Shown: positions 1 to 12,042, counted from the first letter of the stretch. The stretch is DNA of 64,000 nt from Sciurus carolinensis (GCF_902686445.1 NW_025920107.1:248001-312000); one strand, 5' to 3'. Notes: generated by a model from the letters alone, not told the origin. Program-made: numbers and translations.

Positions 1-432
1 TAGCTTATACATAAATAGAGTGTAATTTCTCATCTTTCTGATTATACATATTGTAGGATCACATCAGCCATGTAGTCATATATGTGCATGAGGTAATAAT
101 GTCTATTTCACTCTACTATCCTTCCTACCTCCATACCCCATCCCCTCCCCCTACCTTCAATACCCTCTACATAATATACAGAAACTCAATTCTTCCCTAT
201 CACCCCCAACATTGTGAATTAGCATCTCCAAATCAGCGAAAATTTTTCACCTTCAGTTTTTTGGGTTTGACGTACTTTGTTAGCATTATATTCTCTAACT
301 CCACTATTTACCAGCAAATGCCAGAATTTCATTCTTCTTTAAAGCCAAGTAATATTCCATTGTATGTATATTAGTTCCATACTTTAGCTACGGTGAATTG
401 AGATGCTATAAATACTGATGTGACTGCGTCTA
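1..432 (-). mobile_element. Old L1 3' end fragment
   Basis: The reverse strand resembles the end of L1 ORF2 and the 3' UTR. The stretch around 340-365 (agtaatattccattgtat) is shared with the younger L1 at 985-1,005, and the pyrimidine-rich block at 120-170 matches the L1 3' UTR position. It is much more diverged than the neighbouring L1. The window edge may cut the element, and no open frame survives. Confidence 0.7.
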
Positions 433-532
433 CTTAGTTATACATAACAGTAGAATGCATTTATGTATTTTGATAAATAATACATAAATTAAGTATAATT
501 TCTCAATTATCTGTATATATTGTAGGATCACG
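433..532 (-). mobile_element. Second L1 3' terminus fragment
   Basis: This block repeats the 3'-terminal motif seen at positions 10-65 (taatttctca, then tattgtaggatcac), so it is the start of another copy of the same L1 3' end in the same orientation. It runs into the TA microsatellite. It could also be a local duplication of the first fragment. Confidence 0.5.
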
Positions 533-546
533 TGATATATATATAT

Positions 547-585
<39 letters not shown>

Positions 586-586
586 G
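533..586. repeat. (TA)n microsatellite
   Basis: Nearly pure alternating TA with an interruption near 547. It is followed by a short tandem duplication of a 20-base unit (tggattttctattctatg) at about 590-628. Confidence 0.95.
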
Positions 587-686
587 TGATGGATTTTCTA
601 TTCTATGGTGATGGATTTTCTATTCTATGTTAAATCCTTCTATAAGCAAATACCCTCCAGATGTATTATGTACATGAAATCATTAT

Positions 687-699
687 CTTATTTATTCTT
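687..699. repeat. Left target-site duplication of full-length L1
   Basis: The 13-mer CTTATTTATTCTT occurs here and again at 7,641-7,653, exactly flanking the L1. This is the signature of target-primed reverse transcription. The left copy abuts the T-run that is the L1 poly(A) tail on the other strand. Confidence 0.85.
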
Positions 700-779
700 T
701 TTTTTGATTCATTCTGTTATTTTTCCCTTCCCCCCCACCCATCCCACCCCTCTTTTCCCTCTATACAGTCCTTCCTTCC

Positions 780-850
780 TCCATTCTTGCCCCCCTTCCC
801 TAACCCTAACTCTAAACCTAACACTACCCCCTCCCACCCCCCATTATGTG
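780..850 (-). other. Telomere-like G-rich tract in L1 3' UTR
   Basis: On the minus strand this reads as repeated TTAGGG-type units beside longer G runs. The plus-strand L1 has the same block at 17,833-17,875. Several G tracts lie close together, so a G-quadruplex could form. G-quadruplex-prone 3' UTRs are known from other mammalian L1s. Confidence 0.7.
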
Positions 851-877
851 TCCTCATCTACTTATTAATGATATCAT

Positions 878-3800
878 TCATCCTTTGGTTTTTTGAGATT
901 GGCTTATCTCACTTAGCATGATATTCTCCAGTTTCATCCATTTGCCTGCAAATGCCATAATTTTATCATTCTTTATGGCTGAGTAATATTCCATTGTATA
1001 TATATACCACATTTTCTTTATCCATTCGTCAACTGAAGGACATCTAGGTTGGTTACACAATCTGGCTATTGAGAAATGAGCAGCTATGAACATTGATGTG
1101 GCTGTGTCTCTGTAATATGCTGATTTTAAGTCCTTTGGGTATAGGCCAAGGAGTGGGATAGTTGGGTCAAATGGTGGTTCCATTCCAAGTTTTCTAAGGA
1201 GTTTCCACACTGCTTTCCAGAGTGAATTCACTAATTTGCAGCCCCACCAGCAATATATGAGTGTACCCTTCTCCCCACATCCTCGCCAACACCTGTTGTT
1301 GCTTGTATTCTTGATAATCGCCATTCTAATTGGGGTGAGATGGAATCTTAGGGTGGTTTTGATTTGCATTTCTCTTATTACTAGAGATGTTGAACATTTT
1401 TCCATATGTTTGTTGATTGCTTGTAGATCTTCTTCTGTGAAGTGTCTATTCATTTCCTTAGCCCATTTATCGATTGGATTATTTGTATTCTTGGTGTAGA
1501 GTTTTTTGAGTTCTTTATAGATTCTGGAGATTAGTGCTCTATCTGAAGTATGATTGGCAAAGATTTTCTCCCACTCTGTAGGCTCTTTCTTCGCATTGCT
1601 GATAGTTTCCTTTGCTGAGAGAAAGCTTTTTAGTTTGAATCTATCCCAGTTATTAATTCTTGCTTTTATTTCTTGTGCTATGGGGGTCCTGTTGACAAAG
1701 TCTGATCCTAAGCCAACATGCTAAAGCTCTGGACCTACTTTTTCTCCTATAAGATGCAAGGACTCTGGTCTGACTCTGAGATCCTTAATCCATTTTGAGT
1801 TTAGTTTCATGCATGGTGAGAGCTATGGGTTTAGTTTCATTCTGTTGCATATGGATTTCCAATTCTCCCAGCACCATTTGTTGAAGAGGCTATCTTTTCT
1901 CCATTGCATATTTTTGGCCCCTTTGTCTAGTATGAGAAAATTGTATTTATTTGGGTTTGTGTCTGTGTCCTCTATTCTGTACCATTGATCCACCTTTCTA
2001 TTTTGGTACCAATACCATGCCGTTTTTGTTACTGTTGCTTTGTAGTAGAGTTGAAGATCTGGTATTGCGATACCCCCGCTTCACTCTTTCTGCCAAGGAT
2101 TGCTTTAGCTATTCTGGGTTTTTTATTCTTCCAGATGAATTTCATAATTGCTTGCTCTATTTCTGTAAGGTACATCATTGGGATTTTAATTGGAAGTGCA
2201 TTGAATCTGTATAGAACTTTTGGTAGTATGGCCATTTTGACAATATTAATTCTTCCTATCCAAGAACATGGGAGATCTTTCCATCTTCTAAGGTTTTCTT
2301 TAATTTCTTTCTTTAGTGTTCTGTAGTTCTCATTGTAGAGGTCCTTCACCTCTTTTGTGAGATTGATTCCCAAGTATTTTATTTTTTTTGAAGCTATTGT
2401 GAATGGGGTAGTTTTCCTATTTTCTCTTTCTGAAGATTCATCGCTTATGTATAAAAATGCCTTAGATTTATGTGCATTGATCTTTTATCGCGCTACTTTA
2501 CTGAATTCACTAATGAGATCTAAAAGTTTTCTGGTGGAATTTCCTGGTTCCTCTAAGTATACAATCATATCATCAGCAAATAGGGATAGTTTGAGTTCTT
2601 CTTTTTCTACTCATATCCCTTTAATTTCTTTGGTCTGTCTAATTGCTCTGGCTAGAGTTTCAAGGACGATATTGAAAAGAAGTGGTGAAAGAGGGCATCC
2701 CTGCCTTGTTCCTGTTTTTAGGGGGAATGCTTTCAGTTTTTCACCATTTAGAATGATATTAGCCATGGGCTTAGCATAGATGGTCTTTACAATGTTAAGG
2801 AATGTTCCCACTATCCCTATTTTTTCTATTGTTTTGAGCATGAAGGGGTGCTGTAGTTTATCAAATGCTTTCTCTGCATCTATTGAAATAATCACGTGAT
2901 TCTTGACTTTAAGTCTATTGATATGGTGAATTACATTTATTGATTTCCTGATTTTGAACCAACCTTGTATCCCTGGGATGAAACCCACTTGATCATGGTG
3001 CACTATCTTTTTAATATGTTTTTGTATGCGATTTGCTAAAATTTTGTTGAGAATTTTTGCATCGATGTTCATTAAGGATATTGGTCTGAAATTTTCCTTC
3101 CTCGATGTGTCTCTGTCTGGTTTAGGTATCAGGGTAATATTGGCTTCATAGAATGAGTTTGGGAGGGTTCCCTCCTCTTCTATTTTTTGGAATACTTTGA
3201 GAAGTATTGGAATGAGCTCTTCTTTAAAGGTTTTGGATAACTCGGCTGAGAACCCATCTGGTCCTGGACTTTTCTTTGTTGGTAGGCTTTTGATGACTTC
3301 TTCTATTTCATTTCTTGAAATTGGTCTATTTAAATTGTGTATGTCCTCCTCGTTCAGTTTAGGCAATTCATATGTCTCTAGAAACCTGTTGATGTCTTCG
3401 AAACTTTCTATTTTGTTGGAGTATAGATTTTCAAAATAGCTTCTAATTATGTTTTGTATTTCAGTCGTGTCTGTTGTGATATTTCCTTGTTCATTCCAAA
3501 TTTTAGTTATTTGGGTTTTCTCTCGTCTTCTCTTTGTTAGTGTGGCTAATGGTTTATCAATTTTGTTTATTTTTTTGGAGAACCAACTATTTATTTTGTC
3601 AATTTTTTGTATTGTTTCTTTTGTTTCACTTTCATTGATTTCAGCTCTGAGTTAAACTATTTCCTGTCTTCTACTACTTTTGGTGTTGGTCTGTTCTTCT
3701 TTTTCTAGGGCTTTGAGCTGTAGTGTTAGGACGTTTACTTGTTGAGTTTTACTTCTTTTATTAAATGCACTCCATGAAATAAATTTTCCTCTAAATACTG

Positions 3801-4687
3801 TTTTCATAGTGTCCCAGAGATTTTGATATGATGTTTCTTTGTTCTCATTTACCTCTAAGAATTTTTTAATTTCCTTCCTAATATCTTCTGTTATCCATTC
3901 ATCATATAATAGCATATTGTTTAATCTCCAGGTGTTGGAGTAGTTTCTGTTTTTTACTCTTTCATTTATTTCTAACTTCAATCCATTATGATCTGATAGA
4001 ATACAAGGTAGTGTCTCTATCTTCTTGTATTTGCTGACATTAGCTTTGTGGCATAATATATGGACCATTTTAGAGAAGGATCCATGTGCTGCTGAGAAGA
4101 AAGTGTGTTCGCTCTTGGTTGGATGGTATATTCTATAAATGTCTGTTAAGTCTAAATTATTGATTGTGTTATTGAGATCTATGGTTTCTTTGTTCAATTT
4201 TTGTTTGGAAGATCTGTCCAGTGGTGAGAGAGGCGATGTTAAAATCACCTAGTATTATTGTGTTATGGTCTATTTGGTTTCTAAAATTGAGAAGGATTTG
4301 TTTAACATACATGGATGAGCCACTGTTTGGGGCATAGATGTTTATGATTGTTATATCTTGCTGATTTATGGTTACCTTAAGCAGTATGAAATGTCCTTCT
4401 TTATCCCTTCTGACTAACATTGGCTTGAAGTCCTCATTATCTGAAATGAGGATGGATACTCCAGCTTTTTTGCTGAGTCCATGTGCATGGTATGTTTTTC
4501 CCCATCCTTTCACCTTTAGTCTATGGGTATCTCTTTCTATGAGGTGAGTCTCTTGCAGGCAACATATTGTTGGATCTTTCTTTTTAATCCAATCTGCCAG
4601 TCTATGTCTTTTGATTGATGATTTCTGGCCATTAACATTCAGGGTTATTATTGAGATATGATTTGTATTCCTGGTCATTTGGTTCAT
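878..4687 (-). pseudogene. L1 ORF2 (endonuclease/reverse transcriptase), broken
   Basis: L1 ORF2p nicks target DNA and reverse-transcribes L1 RNA. This copy starts at 4,687 (MNQMTRNTNH) and ends at a stop at 878-880, spanning about 1,270 codons, the normal family length. The endonuclease domain shows LNVNG, LQETHL and ILGDFN motifs (4,169-4,687). The reverse transcriptase shows the SPGPDGF block, [12 protein letters not shown] (2,611-3,366) and an FADD active-site box near 2,568-2,582. The C-terminal cysteine region ([16 protein letters not shown]) is at about 1,220-1,310. The frame is disrupted near 4,170-4,250, between 3,366 and 3,652, near 2,600, and between 2,029 and 1,453. It is therefore non-autonomous despite recognisable catalytic motifs. 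Confidence 0.93.
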
Positions 4688-4696
4688 ATTTAAAAT

Positions 4697-4720
4697 TTTA
4701 TTTATTTATTTATTTATTTT
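4697..4720. repeat. (ATTT)n microsatellite in L1 inter-ORF spacer
   Basis: Repeated TTTA units lie between ORF1 and ORF2 of copy A. A related (TTTTTA)n tract sits at the same place in copy B (19,527-19,555), so the spacer is inherently A-rich on the coding strand. Confidence 0.85.
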
Positions 4721-4758
4721 TTGACACATCTTGGTTCCTCCTTTATTTGACAGTTCCT

Positions 4759-5804
4759 TTAGGATAATTCCTCCCTTTGCTGATTTCCTTCTTTGTTTTT
4801 TATCTCTTCCTCATGAAATATTTTGCTGAGAATGTTCTGTAATGCTGGCTTTCTTTTTGTAAATTCTTTTAGCTTTTGTTTATCATGGAAGGATTTTATT
4901 TCATCGTCAAATTTGAAGGTAAGTTTTTCTGGGTATAAGATTCTTGGTTGGCATCCATTTTCTTTCAGAGCTTGAAAAATGTTGTTCCAGGCCCTTCTAG
5001 CTTTTAGGGTCTGGATTGAAAAATCTGCTGATATCTGTATTGGCTTCCCTCTGAATGTAACTTGGTTCTTTTCTCTCACAGTCTTTAAAATTCTGTCTTT
5101 ATTTTGTATGTTAGGTATTTTCATTATAATGTGCCTTGTTGTGGGTCTGTTGTAATTTTCTGTATTTGGAGTCCTATAAGCCTCTTGGACTTGATTTTCC
5201 ATTTCATTCTTCTGATTTGGGAAATTTTCTGATATTATTTCATTGAATAGATTGTTCATTCCTTTGGTTTGTTTCTCTAAGCCTTCCTCAATCTCAATAA
5301 TTCTCAAATTTGGCCTTTTCATGATATCCCATAGTTCTTGCAGATTCTGTTCATGATTTCTTACCATCTTCTCTGTTTGTTCAACTTTGTTTTTGAGGTT
5401 AAATATTTTGTCTTCAATATCTGAATTTCTGTCTTCCAGGTGATCTATCCTATTGGTTATGCTTTCTATGGAGTTCTTAATTTGGTTTATTGTTTCCTTC
5501 ATTTCAAGGATTTCTGTTTGGTTTTTTTTCAATATCTCTAACTCTTTATTGAAATGATCTTTTCTTCCTGAATTTGCTCTGTTAACTGTCGATTGGTGCT
5601 ATCATGCAATGCCTGCATTTTCTCTTTCATCTCATCATTCAATGCCTGCATTTGCTCTTTCATCTCATCGTTTGCTTCTCTGATCATTTTAATTATGTAC
5701 ATTCTGAACTCCCTTTCTGTCATTTCTTCTGCCATGCTGTCGTTGGATTCTATTGATGTAACATCTAGATTTGTTTGGGGCATTTTCTTCCCTTGTTTTC
5801 TCAT
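4759..5804 (-). pseudogene. L1 ORF1 (RNA-binding chaperone), one frameshift
   Basis: ORF1p is the trimeric RNA-binding protein that packages L1 RNA. Translation starts at 5,804 (MRKQGKKMPQTNLDV). An acidic N-terminus with duplicated EMKEQMQALNDEM-type heptads leads into a long coiled coil (KNSIESITNRIDHLEDRNSD). An RRM-like segment (NLRIIEIEEG) and a C-terminal domain (RRAWNNIFQALKENGCQPR) follow. The frame changes near 5,535. About 348 codons in total, normal for the family. The extra MKEQMQAL heptad copy at 5,600-5,670 is absent from copy B at 20,430-20,460. Confidence 0.92.
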
Positions 5805-7640
5805 ATTGTTCAGGAATCAGTGGGTCATTAAGATATTGCAGATTTCCTCTGTCGACTTATAATGTCCCTGAAGATTGCTAGTATATCCCCTCTTATCCCT
5901 CAGTAGCCTGAAATCTTGGAGGGAGTTGATAATGCGGAGCTCCACGAAGAAGCTGCATCTCTAGGAGTGGTGACCCTCAGGTGGGGTATATTCCCTGCTA
6001 GTGGGCAGAGGTACCTCCACTTGTTGACCAATGGTCATCCAATGGGGAACTAGGCTGCGGGATGAGGCAAGGCCTGTTTGTACCTGTGTCTCTGGATTTA
6101 CTGCCCCTGTGGGATAAGCTCACCCAGCAGGGAAGACTCACCCAGTGGGGACGTCTCGCTGGTCAGTTCCCCTCCTAGAGGTTCCCCTCAATCTACAACT
6201 ACTGCCTGGGCTGGGCTGTCTTCCTCTGCAACGTTCCCAGGGGTTGGACCTACCTCCTGGGCCTGGGAGCCTCACCCTTCACAGGCGAGTCTCCTTAAGC
6301 TGCCTCTCCCAGAGAATCTGCCAGCAGTCCTGGAAACTTTGCTCTGCCCCTAGGCGTGTCTCTGTGCAGCTCTTCTACCAAGAAGCCTGTCCTGGGACCC
6401 TGCTCTGCACCTAATCGCCTGGCTATGCGGCCTCCTCCTCTGAGCCACCACCTGGAGCCCCGTACAATAGCTCTGAGACCCAGAGACCTCGCCACACACC
6501 TCCTCCTCTGGACAGCCACCCAGTTTCCTACGCAGTCACTAGGAGTCCAAGCAACTCACTTCGCGTCTCCTCCTCCCGCCAACTGCCTGTTGCCCTAGGC
6601 AGTCACTCCAAGTCCAAGTGACCCACCCTGTTCCTCCTCCTCCTCCTCGGGTTAGACCCCCGGGTGTTCAAGAGCAGTGGCTCAGAGACCAAGTGACCCA
6701 CCACGCTCCTCCTCCAGGCAGGCCACCAGTGTTCAGGAGCGGTCGTTTTTAGTCCAATCAACTCACCACTTGCCTCCTCCTCTGGCAACAGCCTGTGGCT
6801 CTGATGCAGTCACTGCCAGAACAAGCGACCCACTGCACTTCTCCTCTTCCTCCGGGCACCCCCCCGGTGTTCAGATGCGGTTGTTCTGAGTTCAAACAGC
6901 TCGCCCCGCAGCTCCTCCTCTGGCAACTGCCTGTAGCTCCGATGCAGTCACTCCCAGACCAAGGGAACCCCCATGCTCCTCCTCCTGGCAGGCCACTGGT
7001 GTTCAGGAGCTGTCATTCTGAGTTCAAACAGCTCGCCAGGCAGCTCCTCCTCTGGCAACCGCCTGTGGCTCTGATGCAGTCACTCTGAGGCCAAGCGACC
7101 CGCTGAACTTCTCCTCTTCCTCCAGGCAACCCCCTGGTGCTCAGGAGCGCTTGCTCTGAGTTCAAACAGCTTGCCTCGCAGCTCCTCCCCCGGCAACCAC
7201 CTGTGGCTCTGATGCAGTCACTCCTAGACCAAGCGACCTGCTGGGCTTCTCCTCTTCCTCCGGGCAACCCCCAGTGTTCAGACACGGTGGTTCTGAGTCC
7301 AAACAGCTCGCCACACAGCTCTCCTCAGGCAGCCACCCAGAGCCCCAGTGGTTGCTTCGAGTCCAAGCGCTGTGCTGAGCTGCCTCCTCTACAATGATCC
7401 CAGTTGTCCGTGTTTACCGCTCCAGCGGGGGGAGGGGTGTCTCGCCAAGCAACTCTACTTCACAAAGTTCCCTGTGTTCCGGGGCTACCGCCCCATCCGG
7501 GAAGCCCCCCCCAATGTGAGAGACTCCCCCGGTGGCTTTGAGTTGGTCCCAAGTCTCTCACTATCTCCTCTTTTGAATCTTGTGTCCTGCAGCAACATGA
7601 AATGCAGCCGCCCTCTAGTCTGCCATCTTGAAAAAACCAC
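5805..7640 (-). promoter_or_regulatory. L1 5' UTR / internal promoter region
   Basis: GC-rich sequence upstream of ORF1. The distal part (about 6,664-7,340) consists of imperfect tandem units. At the extreme 5' end the minus strand reads CAAGATGGCAGAC (about 7,617-7,630), a good match to the YY1-binding site at the start of many mammalian L1s. Promoter activity is inferred from family position. Confidence 0.75.
6664..7340 (-). repeat. Tandem monomers in L1 5' UTR (~132-138 bp unit)
   Basis: The phrase gtgttcag, followed by ctgagttcaaacagctcgcc-like sequence and ctcctcctctggcaac, recurs at about 6,664, 6,729, 6,867, 6,999, 7,137 and 7,274. The spacing is 132-138 bp apart from a half unit at the start. 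Each unit also carries a ctgatgcagtcact segment. This resembles the monomer arrays that drive mouse L1 transcription, though the unit sequence is different. Confidence 0.85.
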
Positions 7641-7653
7641 CTTATTTATTCTT
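7641..7653. repeat. Right target-site duplication of full-length L1
   Basis: A second copy of CTTATTTATTCTT, directly after the 5' end of L1 copy A. It pairs with 687-699. Confidence 0.85.
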
Positions 7654-7859
7654 GATATCATATTTCTATTAATTTTACAGTGATAGCTTTTCATGGCTAG
7701 TCATGTGACACTGTGAAGATAAAATTAGCAATCCTCTAAAACTTTGGTGATTCTTCAGGTGCATTTAGTTATATCTAACCCATCCTGTATTAATACAATT
7801 AATTTTGAAATTTTCATTTTTTCCTACTAAATATGATCCTATTAAGTTTGGGGGGATTT
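7654..7859. other. AT-rich stretch, no feature seen
   Basis: Unique-looking AT-rich DNA between the young L1 and an older L1. No exon, RNA gene or recognisable repeat. Confidence 0.5.
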
Positions 7860-10320
7860 GCTTCAAACTGCCAACAGACCATAGAAGAATCTGTGTAACA
7901 ATGTCAATTGACAGAAAAAGCATTGATAAAATTCAACAAACATTCATGATAAAAAATTTTAGAACAATACAAACAGATGAATATTCTCTCTCATAATAGG
8001 ATCCACAAAAATTCCTACATAGCTAAAATCATGGTTGATAGGAAAAAGAAAATAAAGGAAAGATTTTCCCTTAAGAATGAGATGAAGAAGACAAGAATGC
8101 CCATTATTCACCTCTCTTTTTAACAAAATACTGAAAGTTCTGTCCACTGTAGTAAAGCAAGAAAAAGAAATAAATGCACAAAGATTGGAAAGAAAGAAAT
8201 TATCAGATTTCTCTGAAGATCACACTATTTCTATAGAAAATCTAAAAGAACCTAGAAAAAAAAACCCTCCTAGATCTAGTGAGTTTGGCAAAGCTGAAAT
8301 ATTCATAAATAAAAATAAATTGCATGTGGAAACTTAAAAATGTCAATAACACTAAGAATGCTCTAAAGATAATGAAAGTCTTAAATTCTGTATATAGTTA
8401 GGTTTATGCAATAAAAATTACAAAATGCTGTTTAAAAGAAAACCCTGTACTTGTAGCAATATCTATGTTCATGGATTTACTAGACTTAACATATTTAAGA
8501 TGTCAATTTTGCATAGGATTAGTGCTATTACTATAAAAATCTCAGAGAAGGTTTTTTTTTAGACATAGAATAGCTTAATTTAAAATATATATGAAAAGAA
8601 AAATGTTCCAGGATTGCCAAGAAAATTTTGGGAAAGATTAAAATGATAGGAATAGTTTTTCCTGATGTTAAGTCTGTCCATATACAGTTAGAATAATCAT
8701 GACAGTTTGGTAAAAATTGAACATTGCTAACTGGAAAATCTGAAATCTGAATCAAATTTCTGAGCACTTTGGATTTTTGGATTAGGGAAGCTCAACAGGT
8801 AGCATCTATGCAAATATTCCCAAATCCAAAACACTAAAAAACTATGTAATATTTCTGATCCCAAGCATTTCAGATAAGGTAGATAGTCAACATATTCTTA
8901 CAGAGGGACAGACACCTGAAGAACCTGGAATACAGAACCCAGGAGACACTACACAAATATGCCCAATTAAGTTTTAACAAATAACAAAAACCAATTCTGA
9001 AGAAGGAATAATCTTTTTAATAAACATTTTTAAAACAATTGGACACCCAGAGCCCCCAAATGAACTTCAGCTTGTACCATACAGTCACAAAAATGAACTG
9101 AAAATGTACCTGGACCTAAAAATAACATTAAGAACCTATTTTTTTTTAAACTTGACACTAAACATAGGCTCTATAAGGGGAAAATGCTAGCCCTGAAGAT
9201 TAAAAGTTTTGCTCTTTGCAAGACCCCTTTACAATGAAAATAAAAATTACAGACTAAAAAAAATTAGCACAAATCCAACAAAAGACTTGAATTCAGACAA
9301 CTTCCCAATATCAATGTTAAAAAACATTACATACAAAATAAAATAGGCAAGAGACAAAGACATTTCACCAGAAAGGATACACAGATAGCAAAGATATTCA
9401 ACACATTTATCCTTTAGGTAAATGCAAATCACAATGATCCATCACTACGCACCTGTAGAAATGGCTAAAATTAATTAGTGCTTAAACCAAATGCTGATGA
9501 GTATGCAGAGAAACTGAATCACTAATATATAGTTGGGTGAATATAAGACAATAGTAACATTTTGGAAAAAAGGGGACTAGTTAATAAAAACAAAACAACT
9601 GGGTCTGGGGAGATAGCTCAGTCAGTAGAGTGCTTGCCTTGTATGCACAGGACCCTGGGTTCAATCCCCAGGACCCAAAAAAGAAAAAAAAAAAAAAAAA
9701 CTAAAGTGTGGCTCCCAAGCAACCTTTAAAATGCTCTCCTGAACATTTTACCAAGATAAATGAAAACTAACTTTAGAAAAGAATCTTATTCACAGCAGTT
9801 TAATTTGGAATAATCAGATTTTAAAATATATTTAAATGTCCATCAATGGGTAAATGATTAAAATATGGTCAAAACATACCATGGAATACTTCTCATCCAT
9901 GAAAAGGAATAAAGTATTGTACTGATACATGCAACAACACTGACTAACTTAACAATGATGGCAAAGTCAATTTCTAGAAGACATTTACTGCATGATTCTA
10001 TTTATATAACATTCATGAAATAATATTATAAAGATGAAGAACAAATTATCATTTGCTAGGGGTTAAAATGAAGAAAGGAGTGAGTATGGCTATAATGGGG
10101 TTGGATGAGGAAGTCAGTGGTACATGAATATTAAAAGTGTTGAGAGTGGTTACATGAAACTATACATAAGTACATAGACTTAAATATACACACAAATGAG
10201 AGCATGCATAACTGGTAAAATACAAATAGATTATCAGGTTTGGATATTATACTACAGCTATGTAAGATATGAACACTGGGTCAAACTGCATGAAGGATGC
10301 ATGGGACCTCCCTTTTTATC
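7860..10320 (+). mobile_element. Ancient L1 ORF2/3' UTR remnant
   Basis: The plus strand shows heavily mutated L1 ORF2: sequence matching the priming and reverse-transcriptase blocks at 7,890-8,230 and the C-terminal block at 9,420-9,560. After a SINE insertion comes the classic end (gtccatcaatgggtaaatga) at about 9,838-9,857. Every frame is closed by many stops and there are deletions. It is far older than L1 copy A. Confidence 0.75.
9602..9700 (+). mobile_element. ID-type tRNA-derived SINE
   Basis: tRNA-like head with an A-box region (agctcagtcagtagag) and a B box (gggttcaatcc), ending in a long A-rich tail. It lies inside the ancient L1, so it inserted later. High similarity to the copy at 46,561 suggests recent activity. 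ID SINEs are non-coding and move with L1 machinery. Confidence 0.9.
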
Positions 10321-10904
10321 TCTAAAATAGTTGAATCTACAATTATTTTAAAATAGAAAATTTAAAAAAATTCAATTCTCTATAATTTATTAAGAAAATC
10401 AAATAGACTTTGGATTATTAGTAATCAGTGCTTAACAACTTTATATTACTGGAAATAAAATTTATATCTTGACAAAATTATCTCACATAATAAAGGCTGA
10501 AAATATAGCTAAGAATATATGAGAAATGCTTTCTTATTAACTTAAGAGAAAATATTACTACTCTAATTTTTTTCTGTTTGACATCTAAAATAAAGAGTGT
10601 AAGAACTATACTTGGAAAAGCATGGTCTCTCTTATATAGTCTGATTTAACAAGATGCAATAAAAAACAAAGCATTAATGTTTCAACATGAGTTAAGATGG
10701 TGCATGGGTTTTCTTTTTAGTAAAATAACTATAAAAATTTACTTTACAAAGGGTATTCAATTACTGAACAAAGAATATTTCAAAATCTCTTTCCTTGAGA
10801 AAATAATGTTATAAAATCAAATGACACAGACATTATCAAAATTAAACTAAACAAGAATAGTTGATGCTACATAATATTAATATAAATTGATAAGTTAACT
10901 TTAC
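10321..10904. other. AT-rich intronic sequence, no feature seen
   Basis: Lies downstream (3') of the last visible ASZ1-like exon on the minus strand. I looked for further ASZ1 exons here and saw none. Confidence 0.5.
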
Positions 10905-11014
10905 CTGACTTCCAACTTTGCCACTTCAGGTAACTCTCCAAAATTTATCTGTTCTACCTCCAGTTCTTTAACAGCAGCCAGAATATTCTGCTGATCTTTA
11001 CTGGTAATCTGAAA
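10905..11014 (-). pseudogene. ASZ1: ASZ1-like exon, end of SAM domain
   Basis: The minus strand reads a CTTAG acceptor, then 110 bp with no stop ([20 protein letters not shown], then [16 protein letters not shown]), then a GTAAAG donor. It aligns with human ASZ1 from about ITSKDQQKILAALKELQ onward. It ends in phase 2, as expected for the family if the next exon begins GDEF. Both splice sites look usable, so this exon alone shows no damage. Confidence 0.85.
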
Positions 11015-12042
11015 CTAAGTAGAAATAATTTTAAGTTGTAGTTAAGATAATTATACTGGAATAAATTTAATCTTCAAAATCATTAAAGAGATTTTCTGCT
11101 GAAATCTGCATATTGAAAAACAGACATATTAGAAAATAATATAATAAAATATATGGTTTGCTTATAAGTGTGACTGATTAAGTTATTTACACTATTAAAA
11201 TATTTTTGCAATATATAATAATTGTGATAGACTCTCAAACCAAATTACTAGATTTTAATACATAATAGTCAAAACAACAGAGTACAAGTTGATATAGTAT
11301 GCTTATTTTGATTTTTGTAATAATCAAAATTAATGATTCTAATAATAATTTCATGTTGCAATAAAATTAGTGTTTATAATAATTTCAAGTTTCTAATGTA
11401 TTCAGGTAACAAAGTACATTGCTTTTTTACACAAGCTATTTATCAAAATATCTGTAATTTTTCTCACACTACTTTTTAATTGTTAATAATATTAGATGTC
11501 AAAATCATGACATTTTATTTTTTCTTTTTAGGTATACATGACAGTAGACTATATTTTGACATATTGTACATACATGGAGCATAACTTATCCTACTTAGTA
11601 TCTCATTCTTGTGATTCTATATGATTTGGATTCATTAGTTGTGTATTCACATGTGAACAAAATAATATCTTGATAGTTTTGAGAAAATAACAATAGTGGT
11701 ACTATTTCTAAGATACATACCTATATCCACATACATTTAAAAAAACACCTCTTATTTCTAAGAAGTCTGTTTTGCAAATCTATTTCACATTTGGAAATAA
11801 AGTACTGGTTTAACTGAGATATCATGACCACCTAAAGAAACAAAACCACAACTTTATGTTTTTAAATGCTTTTAAAGTAACAATACTATAATTGGATTTT
11901 TGAGTTTTTCATAATTATTTTTAATCAAGAATGTAATAAAATATCAATCAGTTTATAACCCTAGGATTACTGAAATAGAAAATAAAAGGAGGTCCAATTA
12001 AAAAAAATTAGTACAGCTAGAGTTTTTGAAAATGATACTAAC
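11015..12042 (-). other. Intron-like sequence with an L1 3' end
   Basis: AT-rich sequence between two ASZ1-like exons. About 11,515-11,660 resembles the L1 3' terminus (tatacatgacagtaga), minus strand, like the fragment at 433. Nothing else recognised. Confidence 0.6.

Larger units (their letters stand above)
700..7640 (-). mobile_element. Full-length LINE-1 (copy A), 6.9 kb
   Basis: A complete L1 on the minus strand, reading from the 5' end at 7,640: a GC-rich 5' UTR with tandem monomers (5,805-7,640), ORF1 (4,759-5,804), a short spacer, ORF2 (878-4,687), and a 3' UTR with a telomere-like G-rich tract ending in a poly(A) tail at 700. A 13-bp target-site duplication flanks it. Both ORFs are broken by frameshifts and stops, so it cannot move itself now. 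The 3' UTR stops short of the last ~110 bp present in the copies at 17,960-18,060 and 28,179-28,315, so its transcript was probably polyadenylated or primed early. Confidence 0.92.

Noticed and set aside
2357..2779. Plus-strand open frames inside L1 copy A
   Set aside because: Antisense shadows of ORF2 coding sequence.
6664..7340. CRISPR-like repeat array
   Set aside because: Units are contiguous and imperfect with no unique spacers, and sit in an L1 5' UTR of a mammal.
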